Position numbers and translations under genes: made by a program. This document shows positions 6,004 to 7,410 of a DNA stretch of 7,410 nucleotides, piece by piece. A model generated the notes under the pieces. The model ran no database searches, was not told where the DNA came from, and saw nothing but the letters and a program-made list of their open reading frames with translations. Position 1 is the first letter of the stretch, and each line of letters starts with the position of its first letter. This stretch comes from JASFQI01 sp050115555. GTDB lineage: Bacteria > Desulfobacterota > DSM-4660 > Desulfatiglandales > HGW-15. Location of the stretch: positions 1 to 7,410 of the forward strand of contig JASFQI010000245.1 in the NCBI GenBank assembly GCA_050115555.1, given 5' to 3'.

Positions 6004-6043
6004 CCGGGGAGCCGGCACACACGCCCCCCCGGCCCTGTTTTGT
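6003..6043 (+). terminator. GC-rich intercistronic hairpin followed by T-rich stretch (attenuator or mRNA-processing/stability element)
   Basis: GCCGGGG (6003-6009) pairs perfectly with CCCCGGC (6027-6033), a seven-pair all-GC stem with a 17-base loop. It is followed by CCTGTTTTGT (6034-6043). The stem starts at the last base of the FAD-subunit stop codon. The T run is short and interrupted and the small-subunit gene follows directly, so it is more likely a partial attenuator or a stabilising hairpin than a full stop. Found by eye. Confidence 0.4.
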
Positions 6044-6060
6044 ACGCCACCTTGCTTTTT

Positions 6061-6065
6061 GGAGG
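6061..6065 (+). promoter_or_regulatory. ribosome binding site deciding the start of the [2Fe-2S] subunit
   Basis: GGAGG lies five bases before ATG 6071. An upstream in-frame TTG at 6059 would place this site inside the coding sequence, so ATG 6071 is the start. Confidence 0.85.
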
Positions 6066-6070
6066 AAAAA

Positions 6071-6538
6071 ATGACCAAGCTCATTCGGCTTAGCATCAAT
6101 GGCCGGCATTACGATCTGGCCGTCCCTGCCAACCGCACCCTTGTCGATCTGCTCCGGTACGACCTCAAGCTCACCGGCACCAAAAAGGGCTGCGACGAGG
6201 GAGACTGCGGCTCGTGTACCGTTTTTCTGGATGGCCGGCCTGTAAACTCCTGCCTCGTGCTGGCGGTGCAGGCTAACGGAAAATCCGTGACCACCATTGA
6301 GGGTGTGGAGACCGACGAGGGCCTTCATCCGATCCAGAAGGCTTTTGTGGAGCACGGCGCCATACAGTGCGGTTTCTGCACATCCGGCATGATCTTGAGC
6401 GGGAAGAGTCTTCTCGAGAAAAACCCGAATCCGGATGAGTTGGAAGTCCGCACCGCCATATCCGGAAACCTCTGCAGGTGCACCGGCTACCAGAAGATCG
6501 TCGAGGCGATTCGGGCGGCCGGGAAGGACATGCAATGA
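6071..6538 (+). CDS. two-[2Fe-2S] small subunit of the molybdenum enzyme (HcrC/CoxS/XdhC-type)
   Basis: This 155-residue protein has the typical two-domain layout. The plant-ferredoxin-like N-terminal domain has cluster ligands C41, C46, C49 (GCDEGDCGSC) and C61 (NSCL). The helical C-terminal domain has C100, C103 (QCGFCTSGMI), C135 and C137 (NLCRCTGYQKIV). All eight ligands are present, as is the Gln before C100 that sits near the molybdopterin in known structures. Length is normal for the family (about 150-165). It carries electrons between the Mo site and the FAD subunit. The gene lies 67 bases after the FAD subunit and 102 bases before the large subunit. The sequence type fits 4-hydroxybenzoyl-CoA reductase gamma subunits as well as CO, nicotinate or xanthine dehydrogenases, and cannot by itself fix the substrate. 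Confidence 0.95.
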   Translation: MTKLIRLSINGRHYDLAVPANRTLVDLLRYDLKLTGTKKGCDEGDCGSCTVFLDGRPVNSCLVLAVQANGKSVTTIEGVETDEGLHPIQKAFVEHGAIQCGFCTSGMILSGKSLLEKNPNPDELEVRTAISGNLCRCTGYQKIVEAIRAAGKDMQ

Positions 6539-6626
6539 TCGCCGGGCCGCGACCAGGCTTCCGCCCATACTTTTTCAGGCAAAAGGCCCACGGGTCGATC
6601 ATGCTGCGGTTTCCGTGAGTGCCGTC

Positions 6627-6634
6627 AAAGGAGG
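6627..6634 (+). promoter_or_regulatory. strong ribosome binding site of the large Mo subunit
   Basis: AAAGGAGG lies six bases before ATG 6641, a near-perfect anti-16S match. The remaining spacer (6539-6626) shows no clear promoter or terminator. Confidence 0.85.
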
Positions 6635-6640
6635 ATTCAA

Positions 6641-7410
6641 ATGGCTTCATACCATGTGATCAACAGTCGCGCTCCAAGGCTGGATGCCCCGGATAAGGCC
6701 ACCGGACGAGCGAAGTATATCGATGATCTCGAGTTGCCGGGCATGCTTTACGGGGCGCTGCTTCAGAGCCCCATCGCGCACGGCAGGATTCTCAACATCG
6801 ACACGTCCAAGGCCACGAAATTACCGGGCGTCAGATCGGTCGTCACCCACGAAGACGCGGGATACGTCAAATACGGCGTCAGCCCCGCGCGTTACGATGA
6901 GCAGGTGTTCTGTCACGATATCGTCCGCTACATCGGGGATGAGGTGGCGGCGGTCGCCGCCATCGACCTTGAAACCGCCATGGAGGCCGTGTCCCTCATC
7001 GAGGTCGAGTACGAGGAACTGCCCGCCCTCCTGACCATGGAAGATGCCATGAAGGAAGGGGCCCCGCAGCTCCATGAGAAGTATGCGGGAAACATCTGCG
7101 CCGAGGTTCATCAGGAATTCGGCGATGTGGAGGCCGCGTACAAGGAGTGCGATCTCATTCGCACGGATACGTTCCTGAACAAGATGCAGGACGGTGCGTT
7201 TCTGGAACCCAACGGCTGTATCGCCGATTTTGACCTGAACGGATACTTGAGCCTGTACACGTCCACTCAGGTTCCCCACTATGTCCAGCGTATCATCGCC
7301 ATGGTCCTGAATCTTCCCATTGGCAAGGTGCGGGTTGTCAAACCCTATGTGGGTGGGGGATTCGGGCCCAAGGCCGGGACCAACCCCATGGAGCTGAGTG
7401 CCTGCCTCCT
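6641..7410 (+). CDS. molybdopterin-binding large subunit, xanthine oxidase family, HcrA-like; 3' end outside window
   Basis: The frame is open from ATG 6641 to the window end, giving 256 residues of a protein normally about 750-800 long. The start shows the family's N-terminal domain (RLDAPDKATGRAKYIDDLELPGMLYG, residues 13-38), then VRYIGDEVAAVAA (95-107). The first molybdopterin-binding region follows, with YTSTQVPH (206-213, Gln 210 near the metal) and VGGGFGPK (237-244). The catalytic Glu lies near the C-terminus and is not visible. The family catalyses hydroxylation with water or, in 4-hydroxybenzoyl-CoA reductase, removal of a phenolic hydroxyl. The text of this region resembles 4-hydroxybenzoyl-CoA reductase alpha subunits, which fits the Bam-like genes upstream. 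Other aromatic or N-heterocycle hydroxylases remain possible, especially as the FAD subunit lacks the reductase-specific cluster. Confidence 0.93.
   Translation, partial: MASYHVINSRAPRLDAPDKATGRAKYIDDLELPGMLYGALLQSPIAHGRILNIDTSKATKLPGVRSVVTHEDAGYVKYGVSPARYDEQVFCHDIVRYIGDEVAAVAAIDLETAMEAVSLIEVEYEELPALLTMEDAMKEGAPQLHEKYAGNICAEVHQEFGDVEAAYKECDLIRTDTFLNKMQDGAFLEPNGCIADFDLNGYLSLYTSTQVPHYVQRIIAMVLNLPIGKVRVVKPYVGGGFGPKAGTNPMELSACL

Noticed and set aside
5143..6099. Long antisense open frame (318 codons) opposite the FAD-subunit gene, and a similar one at 3036-3881
   Set aside because: No recognisable protein motifs, no ribosome binding site evidence, and exact overlap with well-supported GC-rich genes; these are codon-bias shadows.
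6539..6626. Possible stem CGACC/GGTCG in the spacer before the large Mo subunit
   Set aside because: Five pairs enclosing about 40 bases, with no stabilising context; likely chance.

Overview
The window looks like chromosomal DNA of a strictly anaerobic, selenocysteine-using bacterium. It most resembles Desulfobacterota (the former Deltaproteobacteria: sulfate reducers, Geobacter or syntrophs) that degrade aromatic compounds. This rests on the gene content (HdrA/MvhD/Nuo-type iron-sulfur flavoproteins, an O2-defence diiron protein and a molybdenum hydroxylase), an in-frame UGA decoded as selenocysteine, and GC-rich codon use. The species cannot be named from the sequence. All genes are on the + strand, closely packed, and no gap exceeds about 120 bases.

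Positions 1-4449 hold an electron-transfer module of five genes: the 3' part of an HdrA-like FAD/iron-sulfur protein (1-908), a selenocysteine-containing MvhD-like protein (923-1690, read through TGA at 977-979), a NuoE-like [2Fe-2S] protein (1716-2168), a NuoF-like flavoprotein (2178-3824) and a short NuoG-like iron-sulfur protein (3835-4449). The order HdrA-MvhD-NuoE-NuoF-NuoG(short) is that of bamE-F-G-H-I in the class II (ATP-independent, tungsten) benzoyl-CoA reductase complex, whose BamF is a known selenoprotein. The catalytic bamB-C-D genes are not in the window, so this identity is an inference. A generic HdrA/Nuo bifurcation module is the alternative.

Positions 4545-5024 encode a small rubrerythrin-like diiron protein without a rubredoxin domain, probably protecting the oxygen-sensitive enzymes around it.

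Positions 5137-7410 hold the three subunits of a xanthine oxidase-family molybdenum enzyme in the order FAD subunit, [2Fe-2S] subunit, molybdopterin subunit (the last cut off by the window end). The large and small subunits look like 4-hydroxybenzoyl-CoA reductase. The FAD subunit, however, lacks the extra cysteine-rich [4Fe-4S] insertion that defines that reductase, so substrate and direction are open. A plausible scheme is that the Mo enzyme processes an aromatic (possibly CoA-linked) substrate and the Bam-like module supplies low-potential electrons for ring reduction.

The features most worth a second look are the selenocysteine codon with its SECIS-like hairpin, a Cys-to-Asp change in a ferredoxin cluster of HdrA, altered NADH/FMN-site residues in the NuoF-like protein, and two RNA hairpins in the Mo-enzyme operon, one of which could hide a ribosome binding site.
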